Shown: positions 1-9,542, numbered from the stretch's first letter. The stretch is DNA of 64,000 nt from RZYY01 sp036794825 (GCA_036794825.1 DAIRGA010000016.1:1-64000), one strand, 5' to 3'. The notes: generated from the letters alone by a model not told the origin. Translations and numbers: made by a program.

Positions 1-290
1 TGCGTGCAAGAACCAACTGGCAGGCTGCAGTAACCGATCCATGTGCTACCTATTCCTATGGTCAGGCTATTGATTTCGGCGCTCAGATTGGCGGTGGTAC
101 AACAACCGAATGGTTGTCGGCGCCTGTAACCAGTGGTACAATTCCTGCCGGCCAGACAGCACAGGTTGAAGTTGTCTTCAACTCCACAGGCCTTGCAAAT
201 CCAAGTACACACAATGGCGCTTTGATTTTCACAACCAATGCACCAGGCAGCCCCCACACTGTTCCTGCTACATTGTATGTTGGTCAGGAA
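1..290 (+). repeat. Intragenic module repeat, copy 1 (pair at 1933-2215)
   Basis: The sequence beginning TGCGTGCAAGAACCAACTGG at nt 1 recurs at nt 1933, and similarity continues through the end of the GEVED domain and the following BACON-like domain. The offset is 1932 bp, or 644 codons in the same frame, which fits duplication of a long multi-domain unit. Divergence grows after the first 100 nt. Confidence 0.8.
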
Positions 291-3200
291 CCTTCTGGTT
301 TAACTGTTACTCCAGCTTCATTAACTGAGACACACCAGACACCTCCGTCATATACTTCACAAAAAACCCTGACTGCAACCAACACTGGTTCTACTCCTGT
401 CACATGGCAAATTGTAGTTAATACTACTCCTACTGCCGGTCCTGATGTTTATGTTGATCCTCAGGTTGTTGCGAAGAAGTATGCAGAACGCTTAGCATCA
501 TCAGACATTGATATGGGTAGCTTACCTGCTGAAACAAGCAACGGTATTTTACCAGTAGCTGATCCAAACATGCCAGAATACAAAGTTAATGTTGCCACGA
601 GCAATCCTGGCAGGGCTGAACTTTTTAATAATGGCCCAATGATAACCCATCCTACAGGCGGATTTGGTGGTAATGCAGCCAGTGTATTACAATCTGCAAC
701 TGGTCCTGCACTTACTACTTATGGCTTTGGTGCACAGCAAACTGCTGGTAATTCGATGGCTGATGATTTTGAAGTTACAGGAACCTGGAATTTGAACATG
801 ATTAAATTCTATTCATACCAAACAGGATCTACTCTCGCATCTACCATTACCGGAGTTTATGTTCAGATTTGGAATGGAGCTCCCAATGCTGGTGGTACAG
901 TTGTTTGGGGTGATCTGACTACTAACCGTATGTCATTCACCACATGGTCAGCTATTTACAGGAGCATTGAGACTGATTTTACTGCAAGTAATCGTCCCAT
1001 TATGGAGGTTGAAGCCGATGTATCGGGTTGCGTTTTGAACGCTGGTACATACTGGGTACAATTCCAGTTTACAGGTTCGTTGGCATCAGGTCCATGGGCT
1101 CCTCCGGTTTCAATCTGGGATCAGGGTGCTACTGGTAACGCTCTCCAGCTAACTTCAACAGGATGGGCTCCTGCAGTTAGCGGAACAGCGCCAAACACCT
1201 ATCCACAAGGCATGCCTTTCATCATCGAAGGTACAGCAGGAAATCAGCCAGCAAAAGACGTTGGTGTTCAGGTAATTTCACAACCAACATCTGGTGTTAG
1301 CCTTACCAGTACTGAGCCTGTTAAATTCGTTATCAAGAACTTTGGCACACAGGCTCAATCCAATATTCCGTGGAATATTTCATGGACTGGCCAGGGAAGC
1401 GGCTCATTCAACGGCACACATGCCGGACCTCTTGCTCCAGGTGCAGAAGTGGAAATCAATGCCGGTACCGCCAACCTTTCAGCTTTTGGCGTTTACAACT
1501 TCGAAGCCTGCACCAACCTTGCCGGTGACGAAAATGCTGCCAATAACTGCAAAACCAAAGCGGTTACCAACAGTGAGCCTTCACTTTGTGTAAATAACCT
1601 CTATTCATCAGGCTGCTCGTTTGGTGATGGTTTGACTTCATGGAATCTGCAGAATATCAATATAGCAAATATTCCATGTGAAGGCACACCTCCGTGGTAT
1701 CAGAATTATATGGATCAGATCCATAACGTTGAAGCTGGTCAGACTTACGTGCTGACCGTAACTGCCGGTTATGCTGATACCTATTTTGATGTTTGGATTG
1801 ACTTCAACAATGACCTGGTTTTGGACAATGCCTCTGAACTGGTATTGAACGACGCTATCTGCGCTGTTGCCGGTACTGTTTATACATTCAACATCACCAT
1901 TCCGGCCAATGCTCCCGGTGGTACTTTCGTAATGCGTGCAAGAACCAACTGGACTGCAGCGGTAACTGATCCGTGTGCAACCTATTCCTACGGAAACTGC
2001 GTTGACTTTAAAGCTCAGGTTGGTGGCGCACCTCCAACAGCATGGCTCACCGCTAATCCAACCAGCGGAACCCTTGCTCCGGGACAATCAGCCAATGTAA
2101 CCGTTACCTTCAACTCAGCAGGTCTTGCTTACGGAACCTACAACGGATCAGTTGTTTTCAATAACAACTCAAGTACTCCGGTTGTAACTGTACCTGTAAC
2201 ATTCAATGTTGAGCCTTCATGCACATTGCCGGCGCCTACGAACCTCACACTGCAACAAACTGGTACTAACCCGTATAATGTGGTTCTGAACTGGGTTGCT
2301 CCTGCACAGCCAGGTGGTACTATCCGTTGGGATGATGGCATCAACGCCGACGGTATTGGTTTGACCAGTGGCGGTACATTCTCAGTAGCAGCAAAATGGA
2401 ATGCTGACCAGTTAACACAATATGTTGGTCTCTATCTGAAACAGGTTGACATCTTCCCAAGATCAGCCACGGCAACATTTATCCTGAAAGTATGGACCGG
2501 CGCTACCGGAACCCAGCAATTGGTAAGCCAGCCGATCACGGTTATTTCTGAGCAGTGGAATACTATTACCCTCACCAGCCCGGTTGCAATCACTGCCGGT
2601 ATGACCCTCTACATTGGTTACGAAGTGACCCATGCTGGTGGTGAATTCCCGGCCGGTTGCGATGCTGGTCCTGCAGTGGCCAACTTTGGCGACCTGATCA
2701 GCCTCAGCGGTGGCGCATGGACTTCCATGTCAATCCAGTATGGTTTGAACTACAACTGGAACATTGCTGGTATCATCGGCGTTGCTGCTGATGGCGTAAC
2801 ACCCGCTGAACCTATTGTAATCACACCAAATCCAGGTATGTCATTTGGATCACCGGTTAACGGTAATCTTGCCAAACCTGCAAATCCAGTTTGGGTTGAT
2901 AATACAAGGGCTCTCGAAGGTTATGAGATCTGGAGAGATGGTTCAGTGATAGCAACTGTAGGTCCTACAGTAACAATCTACACAAATACAAATGTTCCGG
3001 TTGGAACCCGCGTTTACAGAGTAGGTGCTAAGTACACTGAATGCACAGCCTGGTCAGATCCGGCTCAGATCAATGTATCTGTTACCGAATTTGCACCAAC
3101 AGCCAACACACTGCGTATCTATCCTAACCCTGCAACCGACATGGTGACCATCGAGTCAACATCCATCAAGCAGGTTATGATAATCAACAACCTCGGCCAG

Positions 3201-3329
3201 ATGGTTTACAACAGCCCGGTTGACAGCGACAATGTACAAATCAATACCTCTGCATTCCACAAAGGTATCTACATCGTCCGCATCGAAACTGCTGCCAAGA
3301 CCTACACCGAAAAACTGATCATTCGATAA
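3..3329 (+). CDS. Modular T9SS-secreted surface protein (GEVED/BACON-like/CARDB/FnIII repeats), 5' truncated
   Basis: The reading frame is open from the window edge, so the N-terminus is missing (1108 residues visible). In order I see: the tail of a GEVED-type domain (to about nt 95), a BACON/ASPM-like beta domain (110-290), a second BACON-like stretch (300-420), a jelly-roll region (about 600-1230), a CARDB-like domain (1250-1580), a complete GEVED domain (1600-2020), another BACON-like domain (2035-2215), FnIII/jelly-roll modules (2220-3080) and a C-terminal type A T9SS sorting domain beginning LRIYPNPATD and ending in KLIIR. Known for such domains: export through T9SS and attachment at the cell surface. 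Inferred role: adhesin or scaffold. The first 290 nt repeat at 1933-2215, so the protein is an array of long modules. A strong terminator follows. Confidence 0.85.
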   Translation, partial: RARTNWQAAVTDPCATYSYGQAIDFGAQIGGGTTTEWLSAPVTSGTIPAGQTAQVEVVFNSTGLANPSTHNGALIFTTNAPGSPHTVPATLYVGQEPSGLTVTPASLTETHQTPPSYTSQKTLTATNTGSTPVTWQIVVNTTPTAGPDVYVDPQVVAKKYAERLASSDIDMGSLPAETSNGILPVADPNMPEYKVNVATSNPGRAELFNNGPMITHPTGGFGGNAASVLQSATGPALTTYGFGAQQTAGNSMADDFEVTGTWNLNMIKFYSYQTGSTLASTITGVYVQIWNGAPNAGGTVVWGDLTTNRMSFTTWSAIYRSIETDFTASNRPIMEVEADVSGCVLNAGTYWVQFQFTGSLASGPWAPPVSIWDQGATGNALQLTSTGWAPAVSGTAPNTYPQGMPFIIEGTAGNQPAKDVGVQVISQPTSGVSLTSTEPVKFVIKNFGTQAQSNIPWNISWTGQGSGSFNGTHAGPLAPGAEVEINAGTANLSAFGVYNFEACTNLAGDENAANNCKTKAVTNSEPSLCVNNLYSSGCSFGDGLTSWNLQNINIANIPCEGTPPWYQNYMDQIHNVEAGQTYVLTVTAGYADTYFDVWIDFNNDLVLDNASELVLNDAICAVAGTVYTFNITIPANAPGGTFVMRARTNWTAAVTDPCATYSYGNCVDFKAQVGGAPPTAWLTANPTSGTLAPGQSANVTVTFNSAGLAYGTYNGSVVFNNNSSTPVVTVPVTFNVEPSCTLPAPTNLTLQQTGTNPYNVVLNWVAPAQPGGTIRWDDGINADGIGLTSGGTFSVAAKWNADQLTQYVGLYLKQVDIFPRSATATFILKVWTGATGTQQLVSQPITVISEQWNTITLTSPVAITAGMTLYIGYEVTHAGGEFPAGCDAGPAVANFGDLISLSGGAWTSMSIQYGLNYNWNIAGIIGVAADGVTPAEPIVITPNPGMSFGSPVNGNLAKPANPVWVDNTRALEGYEIWRDGSVIATVGPTVTIYTNTNVPVGTRVYRVGAKYTECTAWSDPAQINVSVTEFAPTANTLRIYPNPATDMVTIESTSIKQVMIINNLGQMVYNSPVDSDNVQINTSAFHKGIYIVRIETAAKTYTEKLIIR
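1933..2215 (+). repeat. Intragenic module repeat, copy 2
   Basis: Partner of the repeat at the window's left edge. It encodes the RARTNW/DPCATYSY end of a GEVED domain and a BACON-like domain. The protein similarity is clear and the first 20 nt are identical. Confidence 0.8.
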
Positions 3330-3350
3330 TCCTTCGTTGGAATAACATCC

Positions 3351-3384
3351 AAAGGGGCTGTCCGAAAAGGGCAGCCCCTTTTTT
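3351..3384 (+). terminator. Rho-independent terminator after the T9SS surface protein
   Basis: GGGGCTGTCC and GGGCAGCCCC form a 10-bp stem with one G-T pair around a GAAAA loop, followed directly by a run of T. It starts about 20 nt after the stop codon and separates this gene from the ABC-F gene. Confidence 0.9.
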
Positions 3385-3400
3385 ATACCCTTCTTTTCGC

Positions 3401-3408
3401 TATTTTTG
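3401..3408 (+). promoter_or_regulatory. Bacteroidota -7 promoter element (TATTTTTG)
   Basis: Exact match to TAnnTTTG, lying just after the terminator and 16 nt before the GTG start at 3425. This predicts a very short leader. No convincing -33 box was seen. Confidence 0.55.
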
Positions 3409-3424
3409 CGCAAAATTTTATTCC

Positions 3425-5377
3425 GTGCTTGCAGTCAGTAACATTTCGGTTCATTTTACCGGCGAATACATTTTCGATGGGGTTTCCTTTCTGGTCAACG
3501 ACAGGGACAGAATTGGTCTTGTTGGGAAAAACGGCGCCGGCAAAACCACGCTGCTCAATGTGATTGCCGGCGAGTTGGATCCCGAATCCGGCTCCGTGGC
3601 GTCGCCATCAGGGCAAAGCGTAGGCTACCTGAAGCAGGAGATGAATCCCGGCAGCCAACGTACCGTTATCGAAGAAGCACGGCAGGCTTTCAGCGAAATG
3701 CTGGAGCTCGAAAAAAAACTCACCCAGCTCACCGACGAAGTTTCTCATCGCACGGATTATCATTCGGAAGATTACCTTAAACTGGTAACCCGCCTCAACG
3801 ACATCAACGACCGCTTCAACCTGCTGGGAGGCCATAAAATGGATGAAAACACCGAGAAAGTACTGATGGGGCTTGGATTTGAACGAAAAGACTTCACCCG
3901 ACCGCTTAATGAATTCAGCAGCGGCTGGCAAATGCGGGTGGAACTTGCCAAGATACTCCTGCAGATGCCCGACATTCTGCTCCTCGACGAACCCACCAAT
4001 CATCTCGACATCGAATCCATCCAGTGGCTCGAAGATTTTCTGGTCAACTACCCTGGAGCAGTAGTGTTGGTTTCTCACGACCGCGCCTTTCTGGACAATG
4101 TAACCAACCGCACAGTCGAGATCACACTTGGCAAAATTTACGACTACAAGGCCTCCTACTCGCAATATGAGCAACTTCAGGCTGAGCGCCGCGAAAGGGA
4201 AATGGCCAGCTTTAACAACCAGCAGCAGCAAATTGCGCAGATTGAGCGTTTTATCGAACGGTTCCGCTACAAAAACACCAAATCCCGCCAGGTGCAATCG
4301 AGGATCAAGATGCTCGATAAGATGGACAAGATCGAGATTGAAGAGACCGATAACTCATCCATACGATTCAAATTCCCACCAGCGCCACATTCCGGAAAAG
4401 TTACCGTGAGACTCGAAAATCTTTCAAAAGCTTACGGCGAAAATCTCGTACTGAAAAACCTGAACCTCTCCATTGCCAAAGGAGAAAAGATTGCCTTTGT
4501 CGGTCGCAACGGCGAGGGAAAAACGACACTCTCCAAAGTGATTGTAGGGGAATTGCCCTATACTGGAACTATGGAGTTAGGTCACCTGGTCAAAATAGGT
4601 TATTACGCTCAAAATCAGCATGAAATGCTTGATATGGACCAGACTGTTTTTGAAACCATTGACGAGGTGGCCACCGGCGACTGGAGAACAAGAGTAAAAG
4701 GATTATTGGGTAGTTTTTTATTCAGAGGGGATGACCTCGATAAAAAAGTCAAAGTTCTCTCGGGTGGCGAAAAGTCAAGGCTTTCACTGGCGCGGATGCT
4801 GCTCACGCCAGTCAACCTGCTGGTGCTTGACGAGCCTACCAACCACCTCGATATGCGATCGAAAGATATTCTGAAAAGTGCACTGCTGCAGTTTGACGGA
4901 ACCCTTATCATCGTTTCGCACGACAGGGACTTCCTGTCCGGTTTAACCGAAAAGGTGATCGAGTTTCGAAATAAAGGAATCAGGGAATACATCGGCGATG
5001 TTCACGACTTCCTTGATTCGCGGAAGATGGAGCATTTGAACGAGTTGGAAAAAAAATCGGGAAAACAGGCCAGTACAGCTACCGAAGATTCTCCATCTCA
5101 AAATAAACTCGATTTTGAGCGCCGCAAGCAGTTTGATCGCGAGTTGCGCCGCTTGCAAAGCAAAATAGAAAAATCAGAAAATACGATCGGCCAGTTGGAA
5201 AAGGAGATTTCGATGCTTGATGAATTGCTCGCCAACCCCATCCCAACGCATCCCCTGATTAAATCCGGAGAGATCTACAATCAGTACGAAACCAGGAAAA
5301 ATGATTTAGCCCGTGAGATGACAAACTGGGAAGAACTTAATCAAGAGCTGGAGAACCACCAAAGCATTGGTTTATAG
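3425..5377 (+). CDS. ABC-F family ATPase (Uup-like)
   Basis: This 650-residue protein has two ABC domains and no membrane segment, the layout of ABC-F translation factors, which act at the ribosomal E site rather than in transport. Domain 1 has Walker A GKNGAGKT (35-42) and a slightly altered signature, FSSGWQMR, followed by LLLDEPTNHLD. Domain 2 has GRNGEGKT near 360, LSGGEKSR and LVLDEPTNHLD. The linker between the domains is charged and helical. The last 100 residues form a predicted coiled coil, as in Uup, so Uup/YjjK-type is likelier than EttA. The start is GTG: it is the first start after the -7 box and the protein begins at the expected N-terminus. The gene appears monocistronic. Confidence 0.93.
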   Translation: MLAVSNISVHFTGEYIFDGVSFLVNDRDRIGLVGKNGAGKTTLLNVIAGELDPESGSVASPSGQSVGYLKQEMNPGSQRTVIEEARQAFSEMLELEKKLTQLTDEVSHRTDYHSEDYLKLVTRLNDINDRFNLLGGHKMDENTEKVLMGLGFERKDFTRPLNEFSSGWQMRVELAKILLQMPDILLLDEPTNHLDIESIQWLEDFLVNYPGAVVLVSHDRAFLDNVTNRTVEITLGKIYDYKASYSQYEQLQAERREREMASFNNQQQQIAQIERFIERFRYKNTKSRQVQSRIKMLDKMDKIEIEETDNSSIRFKFPPAPHSGKVTVRLENLSKAYGENLVLKNLNLSIAKGEKIAFVGRNGEGKTTLSKVIVGELPYTGTMELGHLVKIGYYAQNQHEMLDMDQTVFETIDEVATGDWRTRVKGLLGSFLFRGDDLDKKVKVLSGGEKSRLSLARMLLTPVNLLVLDEPTNHLDMRSKDILKSALLQFDGTLIIVSHDRDFLSGLTEKVIEFRNKGIREYIGDVHDFLDSRKMEHLNELEKKSGKQASTATEDSPSQNKLDFERRKQFDRELRRLQSKIEKSENTIGQLEKEISMLDELLANPIPTHPLIKSGEIYNQYETRKNDLAREMTNWEELNQELENHQSIGL

Positions 5378-5475
5378 TCATATCTGCCTTAGATTCAATC
5401 CTTCGACATCTCAATAACCTGATTAAGTATGGTCAATGAAAACTGATTTTCCTCTAAATAAAAAGTAAAAAAACG

Positions 5476-7446
5476 ATGCAAACGGTAGCTAAATTTATCC
5501 TTCTCTATTTAGTGCTTTCCATTAATCCCGTAATTACGCAAACTCTACCCGGCAAACTATTGCTTGTGGGAGGTGGTTCGGAGAATCCGGGGAAATGGAG
5601 CGATGCTCCGTATGGCTGGGCAGTGGAGCAATCATCCAATAAAAGAGTGGCCATTATCACCTACGAAACCAATCCAACGCAGTGGCTTCCTGACTATTTT
5701 AAAAGCCTAGGTGCTGCAGAAGCGAAGAATTTTACCATCACCAGCGCCTCCGTTGCCAACCAACAGCAGACTTACGACAGCCTGATAACTTACGATGTTA
5801 TCTTTTTCAAAGGTGGCGATCAAAAACAGTATTATAACATGTACAAAAACACCCTTACTCACGCAGCAGTGGAGCATGTTTTTAACCAGGGTGGAGTGAT
5901 TGGCGGCACATCGGCCGGCGAAATGGTGCTTTCCAAGGTATTGTTTACAGCGCAGAACGGAACTGTTTATTCGCATGAAGCCATTGCCAATCCCAACAAC
6001 CAGTATATGACGCTGGCAGATGACTTTTTGGCCATGATGCCGGGGTATATTTTTGATTCTCACTTTGTTGAGCGTGGCCGGTTTGGCAGGTTAATCGGCT
6101 TTTTGGGCAACTGGAAACTAAACAAAAATGAGGATATTATCGGGATTGGTATTGACGATAAAACAGCTTTTTGCATTGATCAAAACCTTATTGGATATGC
6201 CTTTGGTACCGGCGCTGCCAACATTTACAAAGCTGCCGCCGACAACCAGTTCAGCCTTGGAGGAACAAAACTGCTTGCCACCAATCTTGAAGTTATTCAA
6301 TTGCTTAATGGGTGTACGATCAACTTTAACACTCTGGAAGTGCAGGGCTACACTGATTACTTTCCCACAAAATATGTTGGTGAAAATTTTGGTGGCTACG
6401 TAATGATGTCGGGCAGCGACAATGTAAATAAAAATCAGCTGTTTATCGAACGGTTTGCCGAAGCCATCTCTGCTGATTCAATTCTTATCATTACCGGCGC
6501 CAGCACCGCACTGGCAGAACAATTCAGGACAAAGTTCCAGCAAATAAACGTCTTTTCGGAGGTGTTGCAGGCAATCCCTGAAAACTACAGCAGCGCTTAC
6601 TTTATAGGCAAAGTTGAACGAATCAGCAAAATCCTGTTTGTGAATAATACCTACGCGACACTGATGGATTTTCTTGAAAACAGTGATGCGGGCTCACTCC
6701 TGATGCAGAAGATGGTCAATAGTGAAAAAACTATTGGCTTTGTTGGCGACAACAGCCGTTTTGCCGGCGGTTCCGTGCTGGTTAACTACAATCAGCAATA
6801 TGCCTCCTACGACGGGCTCCTGGAATTTGATCAGGGTATTGGCCTTTTAAAAAGCATGATCGTAATGCCGAAAACTTTTGAAAACTCTGATATTGAAGAA
6901 AATGCGGCCGCCGGAGTTCCGTTCGGAATGTTGCTCGACAGTCTGAAATACGGAATCTGGCTGCACGACAATGCTTTTGCGGAGTACAAAGTCAATAGCC
7001 TGAACGAAACCACAATTACTTCGTTTGGCAGTTACCCGATGATGCTTCTAGAATCGGGTGGGACTTACGGGGGATTTTCCGACCAGTCTGCGGTCAACTC
7101 CGGAAGGCCAAGAAACGTGGCCGGTTTCGAAACACTAAACATGGCGCTGATGGATGAAAGCATGGTAAAAACACTCGGTTATTACAGCAGCGTGAATGAA
7201 ACTCCAGGAGAAGGAAGATTGTTCGTTTATCCAAATCCTGCTAACAGTTTTGTAAATATTACTTTCAAAAAGGGTTCTTACCATTTGAAAATCATCTCAA
7301 TTGAAGGTAAGGTTGTCCTGCAACAAACACTCCCGGAATCCTGTCAGATCAATGTAAGTGCTTTGCAAAATGGTCTTTACCTGTTAATTGCTTCTGACCC
7401 GGAAAAAGGTTTGAATTACAAGCAAAAACTGATTATCAGCAGGTAG
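5476..7446 (+). CDS. Secreted S51 cyanophycinase-like protein with degenerate second domain and T9SS sorting signal
   Basis: Domains of this 656-residue protein: signal peptide (1-22), an S51 (cyanophycinase/dipeptidase E) domain (about 25-300), a second region (300-570) and a type A T9SS sorting domain (about 578-656, VYPNPANSF to KLIISR). The first domain has GGDQ (113-116), the nucleophile elbow GTSAG with Ser146, and DSHFVERGRFGRL (194-206), the counterpart of the DQHF..R.R..R motif of cyanophycinases with Gln replaced by Ser. The second region looks like a decayed copy of the fold: IGFVGDNSRFAGG sits where the GTSAG elbow should be and the serine is gone. S51 serine peptidases cleave beta-aspartyl or related bonds. 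Inferred role: cell-surface hydrolysis feeding the SusC/SusD pair downstream. Substrate unproven. Confidence 0.82.
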   Translation: MQTVAKFILLYLVLSINPVITQTLPGKLLLVGGGSENPGKWSDAPYGWAVEQSSNKRVAIITYETNPTQWLPDYFKSLGAAEAKNFTITSASVANQQQTYDSLITYDVIFFKGGDQKQYYNMYKNTLTHAAVEHVFNQGGVIGGTSAGEMVLSKVLFTAQNGTVYSHEAIANPNNQYMTLADDFLAMMPGYIFDSHFVERGRFGRLIGFLGNWKLNKNEDIIGIGIDDKTAFCIDQNLIGYAFGTGAANIYKAAADNQFSLGGTKLLATNLEVIQLLNGCTINFNTLEVQGYTDYFPTKYVGENFGGYVMMSGSDNVNKNQLFIERFAEAISADSILIITGASTALAEQFRTKFQQINVFSEVLQAIPENYSSAYFIGKVERISKILFVNNTYATLMDFLENSDAGSLLMQKMVNSEKTIGFVGDNSRFAGGSVLVNYNQQYASYDGLLEFDQGIGLLKSMIVMPKTFENSDIEENAAAGVPFGMLLDSLKYGIWLHDNAFAEYKVNSLNETTITSFGSYPMMLLESGGTYGGFSDQSAVNSGRPRNVAGFETLNMALMDESMVKTLGYYSSVNETPGEGRLFVYPNPANSFVNITFKKGSYHLKIISIEGKVVLQQTLPESCQINVSALQNGLYLLIASDPEKGLNYKQKLIISR

Positions 7447-7610
7447 CAGCCTGTTGCATTTTACCATCTGAACATTATCCTTGTTTCAAAGGCTTTGGTT
7501 GTTGCTTGATTTTCTTTAATCAGGTAGTTTCAAACCCCGCAACAATCAAAGAGATAACGGTTCTCCAATTGAACAGCACACAAAACGGAGCAAAACCATC
7601 GGGAAATTGC

Positions 7611-7618
7611 TACTTTTG
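7611..7618 (+). promoter_or_regulatory. Bacteroidota -7 promoter element (TACTTTTG) for the ECF sigma gene
   Basis: Exact TAnnTTTG match. A transcript starting a few bases downstream would begin near 7624, which makes the upstream TTG at 7624 an unlikely start and favours the ATG at 7717. Confidence 0.6.
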
Positions 7619-7716
7619 CTACATTGAAATTTCAGGCGAATTTCGATGAAATGAAGCAGCAGCAGCCTTTTTGCAGTCAACTTATTAATCCACGGGAACG
7701 AAAGCACCTCTTCACA

Positions 7717-8277
7717 ATGGACAAAGAAGATGTAAAATTGTCGGAGATGTTCAGGAGCGACCAGGAGAAAGCCTTCCGGGAACTCTTCATCCGCTATTAC
7801 AAGCCCATGGTGCTGGCTGCCCGCATCTACACCAACAACCATCCCGAGTCGGAAGATATTGTCCAGCAGTTTTTTGCAAAATTCTGGGAAGAGAAATTAT
7901 TCAAAACCATCAATACCTCCCTTAGGAACTATCTGCAGGTTTCTGTCCGCAACGCCTGTTTTAATCATCTCCAGCGCGAAAAAAAACTTCATAAACAGGA
8001 TATTAATCCATTGCTCGAACATGAGGTTGAGCAGGCAGTGGATTTTTTGCTCCAAAAAGAGGAAATTCATGTTTTCGAGCTGGCATACAATAAGTTACCA
8101 GCGCAAAGCAGGAAGGTATTCGAGCTCGTTTATTTTTCAAACCAATCATACAACGACACAGCCCAAATTCTCGAACTTTCGATAAACACCGTGAAATCCC
8201 ATTTAAAAAACGCTCTCCGGATACTAAAAAACAGCTCTCTGCTGAACAATTATTACAGCGACAGAAAAAAATTCTGA
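7717..8277 (+). CDS. RNA polymerase ECF sigma-70 factor
   Basis: This 186-residue protein has a sigma region 2 (about residues 10-80, with FRELFIRYYKPMVLAAR and EDIVQQFFAKFWE) and a region 4 helix-turn-helix (about 125-175, with LPAQSRKVFELVYF and ELSINTVKSHLKNALR). The arrangement is that of the Bacteroidota ECF factors paired with FecR and SusC/D. I chose the ATG at 7717 because it gives the family's usual length and N-terminus, and because the upstream in-frame starts lie on or almost on the predicted transcription start. The FecR-type anti-sigma gene lies 44 nt downstream. Expected role: once released from the anti-sigma factor, it transcribes the downstream SusC/SusD genes. Confidence 0.93.
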   Translation: MDKEDVKLSEMFRSDQEKAFRELFIRYYKPMVLAARIYTNNHPESEDIVQQFFAKFWEEKLFKTINTSLRNYLQVSVRNACFNHLQREKKLHKQDINPLLEHEVEQAVDFLLQKEEIHVFELAYNKLPAQSRKVFELVYFSNQSYNDTAQILELSINTVKSHLKNALRILKNSSLLNNYYSDRKKF

Positions 8278-8321
8278 TTCGCACTCACCCATTTTTCAAA
8301 AAAATTTGTCCTACTGTTAAT

Positions 8322-9512
8322 ATGAAAGAAAAAAGAGAATCATTTTTCATTCCCGATGAGGTTTTGCACTTTCTGACCCTGAAAGCATTGAAAAAACTCG
8401 ATGAGGCCGGGGCTGATAAGTTATCCCGCTGGATGTCAGAAAACCCCGAAGCTGAGGAGGATTGCGCGATCTTTCTTGATTCGGTAAAAAAAATGTACTG
8501 GGCTTCCTTGTCTAATAGTACTTCCGATCCTGAGGCACTGATTAACAGGCATTTTGAAGGCAAAAAGAAAACCCGTGCAGGAATCAGCAGAATTTACCCC
8601 TATCTAGCGGTGGCAGCTACGGTAATTTTCCTGGCAGGTTTTTTATGGTACTTTTTGTTTTTTGCCAAAAATGAAGATATTAAAACTGCCCATACCGAAA
8701 CTACCTTAACTGAGCGACAAAACCGTGCTGTGCTGGTGTTGTCGGATGGCGCTATAGTGGATCTTGACCAATCCGACAACAAATCAGTGTCCGAAGAAAA
8801 TGGCGTTCAGATATTTAATCTGCCCGGTGAAGTTTTGCGCTACGAGCAAGCTACAGAGGCAGTGGATGAAAATCGCACCAACCGGCTTATCGTTCCAGCC
8901 GGAGCGCGCTATCAAATTCAACTGGCCGATGGAACCAAAGTTTGGATGAATTCGCTGTCAGAACTTGAATATCCCGTCTCCTTTTCAGCCCAGAAACGCA
9001 AAGTAAAACTTTCGGGTGAGGCCTATTTTGAAGTTACCAGAAATCCTTCTGCCCCTTTTACGATCGAGGCCAATGGCTACGAGGTAATTGTGCTGGGCAC
9101 ATCGTTCAACGTTTCGGCCTATGCAAGCGACAGTTTTATTCAAACCACACTGGTAACTGGCGCAGTAGAGGTAAACAACCGCGAAGGAACAGCCTACAAT
9201 CTAGACCCCGGCCAAATGGCTATGATTAACCATGACGGCCAGGAAATCTCGATTAACTATGTGGATACGAGGCTATACACATCCTGGCGGGATGGCATCC
9301 TGTATTTCAACAAGATAACGCTGCAGGAACTCGCCATTAAGCTCGAGCGCTGGTATGATGTAGATATTCAATTTGCCAATGAGCAGACTTCGGGACTGCT
9401 CTTTAGCGGCGCAATGGAAAATTCGCGCGATATCCGTTTCCTGCTGACCCTGATCGGGCAAGCTGCCAACGTAGAATTTGAGATTGTTGACAAAAAGATT
9501 TATGTAAAATAA
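8322..9512 (+). CDS. FecR-family anti-sigma factor
   Basis: In this 396-residue protein the cytoplasmic N-terminal part (1-88) would bind the sigma factor. One membrane helix follows (about 89-114), then a periplasmic FecR domain (about 190-290, with the typical VPAGARYQIQLADGTKVWMN and LSGEAYFEVTRNP stretches) and a C-terminal DUF4974-like domain (about 325-396) that receives the signal from the STN domain of the transporter. It sits between the ECF gene and SusC, the classic trans-envelope signalling order in which the SusC STN domain, FecR and sigma factor relay substrate occupancy to transcription. Nothing unusual in length. Confidence 0.93.
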   Translation: MKEKRESFFIPDEVLHFLTLKALKKLDEAGADKLSRWMSENPEAEEDCAIFLDSVKKMYWASLSNSTSDPEALINRHFEGKKKTRAGISRIYPYLAVAATVIFLAGFLWYFLFFAKNEDIKTAHTETTLTERQNRAVLVLSDGAIVDLDQSDNKSVSEENGVQIFNLPGEVLRYEQATEAVDENRTNRLIVPAGARYQIQLADGTKVWMNSLSELEYPVSFSAQKRKVKLSGEAYFEVTRNPSAPFTIEANGYEVIVLGTSFNVSAYASDSFIQTTLVTGAVEVNNREGTAYNLDPGQMAMINHDGQEISINYVDTRLYTSWRDGILYFNKITLQELAIKLERWYDVDIQFANEQTSGLLFSGAMENSRDIRFLLTLIGQAANVEFEIVDKKIYVK

Positions 9513-9516
9513 AAAA

Positions 9517-9542
9517 CCGGGAAATGCGGCAACATCTCCCGG
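9517..9542 (+). promoter_or_regulatory. Hairpin between fecR and susC
   Basis: CCGGGAAATG and CATCTCCCGG pair over 10 positions with one mismatch around a CGGCAA loop. It begins 5 nt after the fecR stop. There is no T tract, so it is more likely a processing, stability or attenuation element than a simple terminator. Confidence 0.45.

Noticed and set aside
3608..4297. 229-codon open frame opposite the ABC-F gene
   Set aside because: Antisense to conserved Walker and signature motifs; composition not protein-like.
7624..7716. N-terminal extension of the ECF sigma factor from TTG 7624
   Set aside because: The predicted transcription start is at about the same position and the extra 31 residues are outside the family's usual N-terminus.
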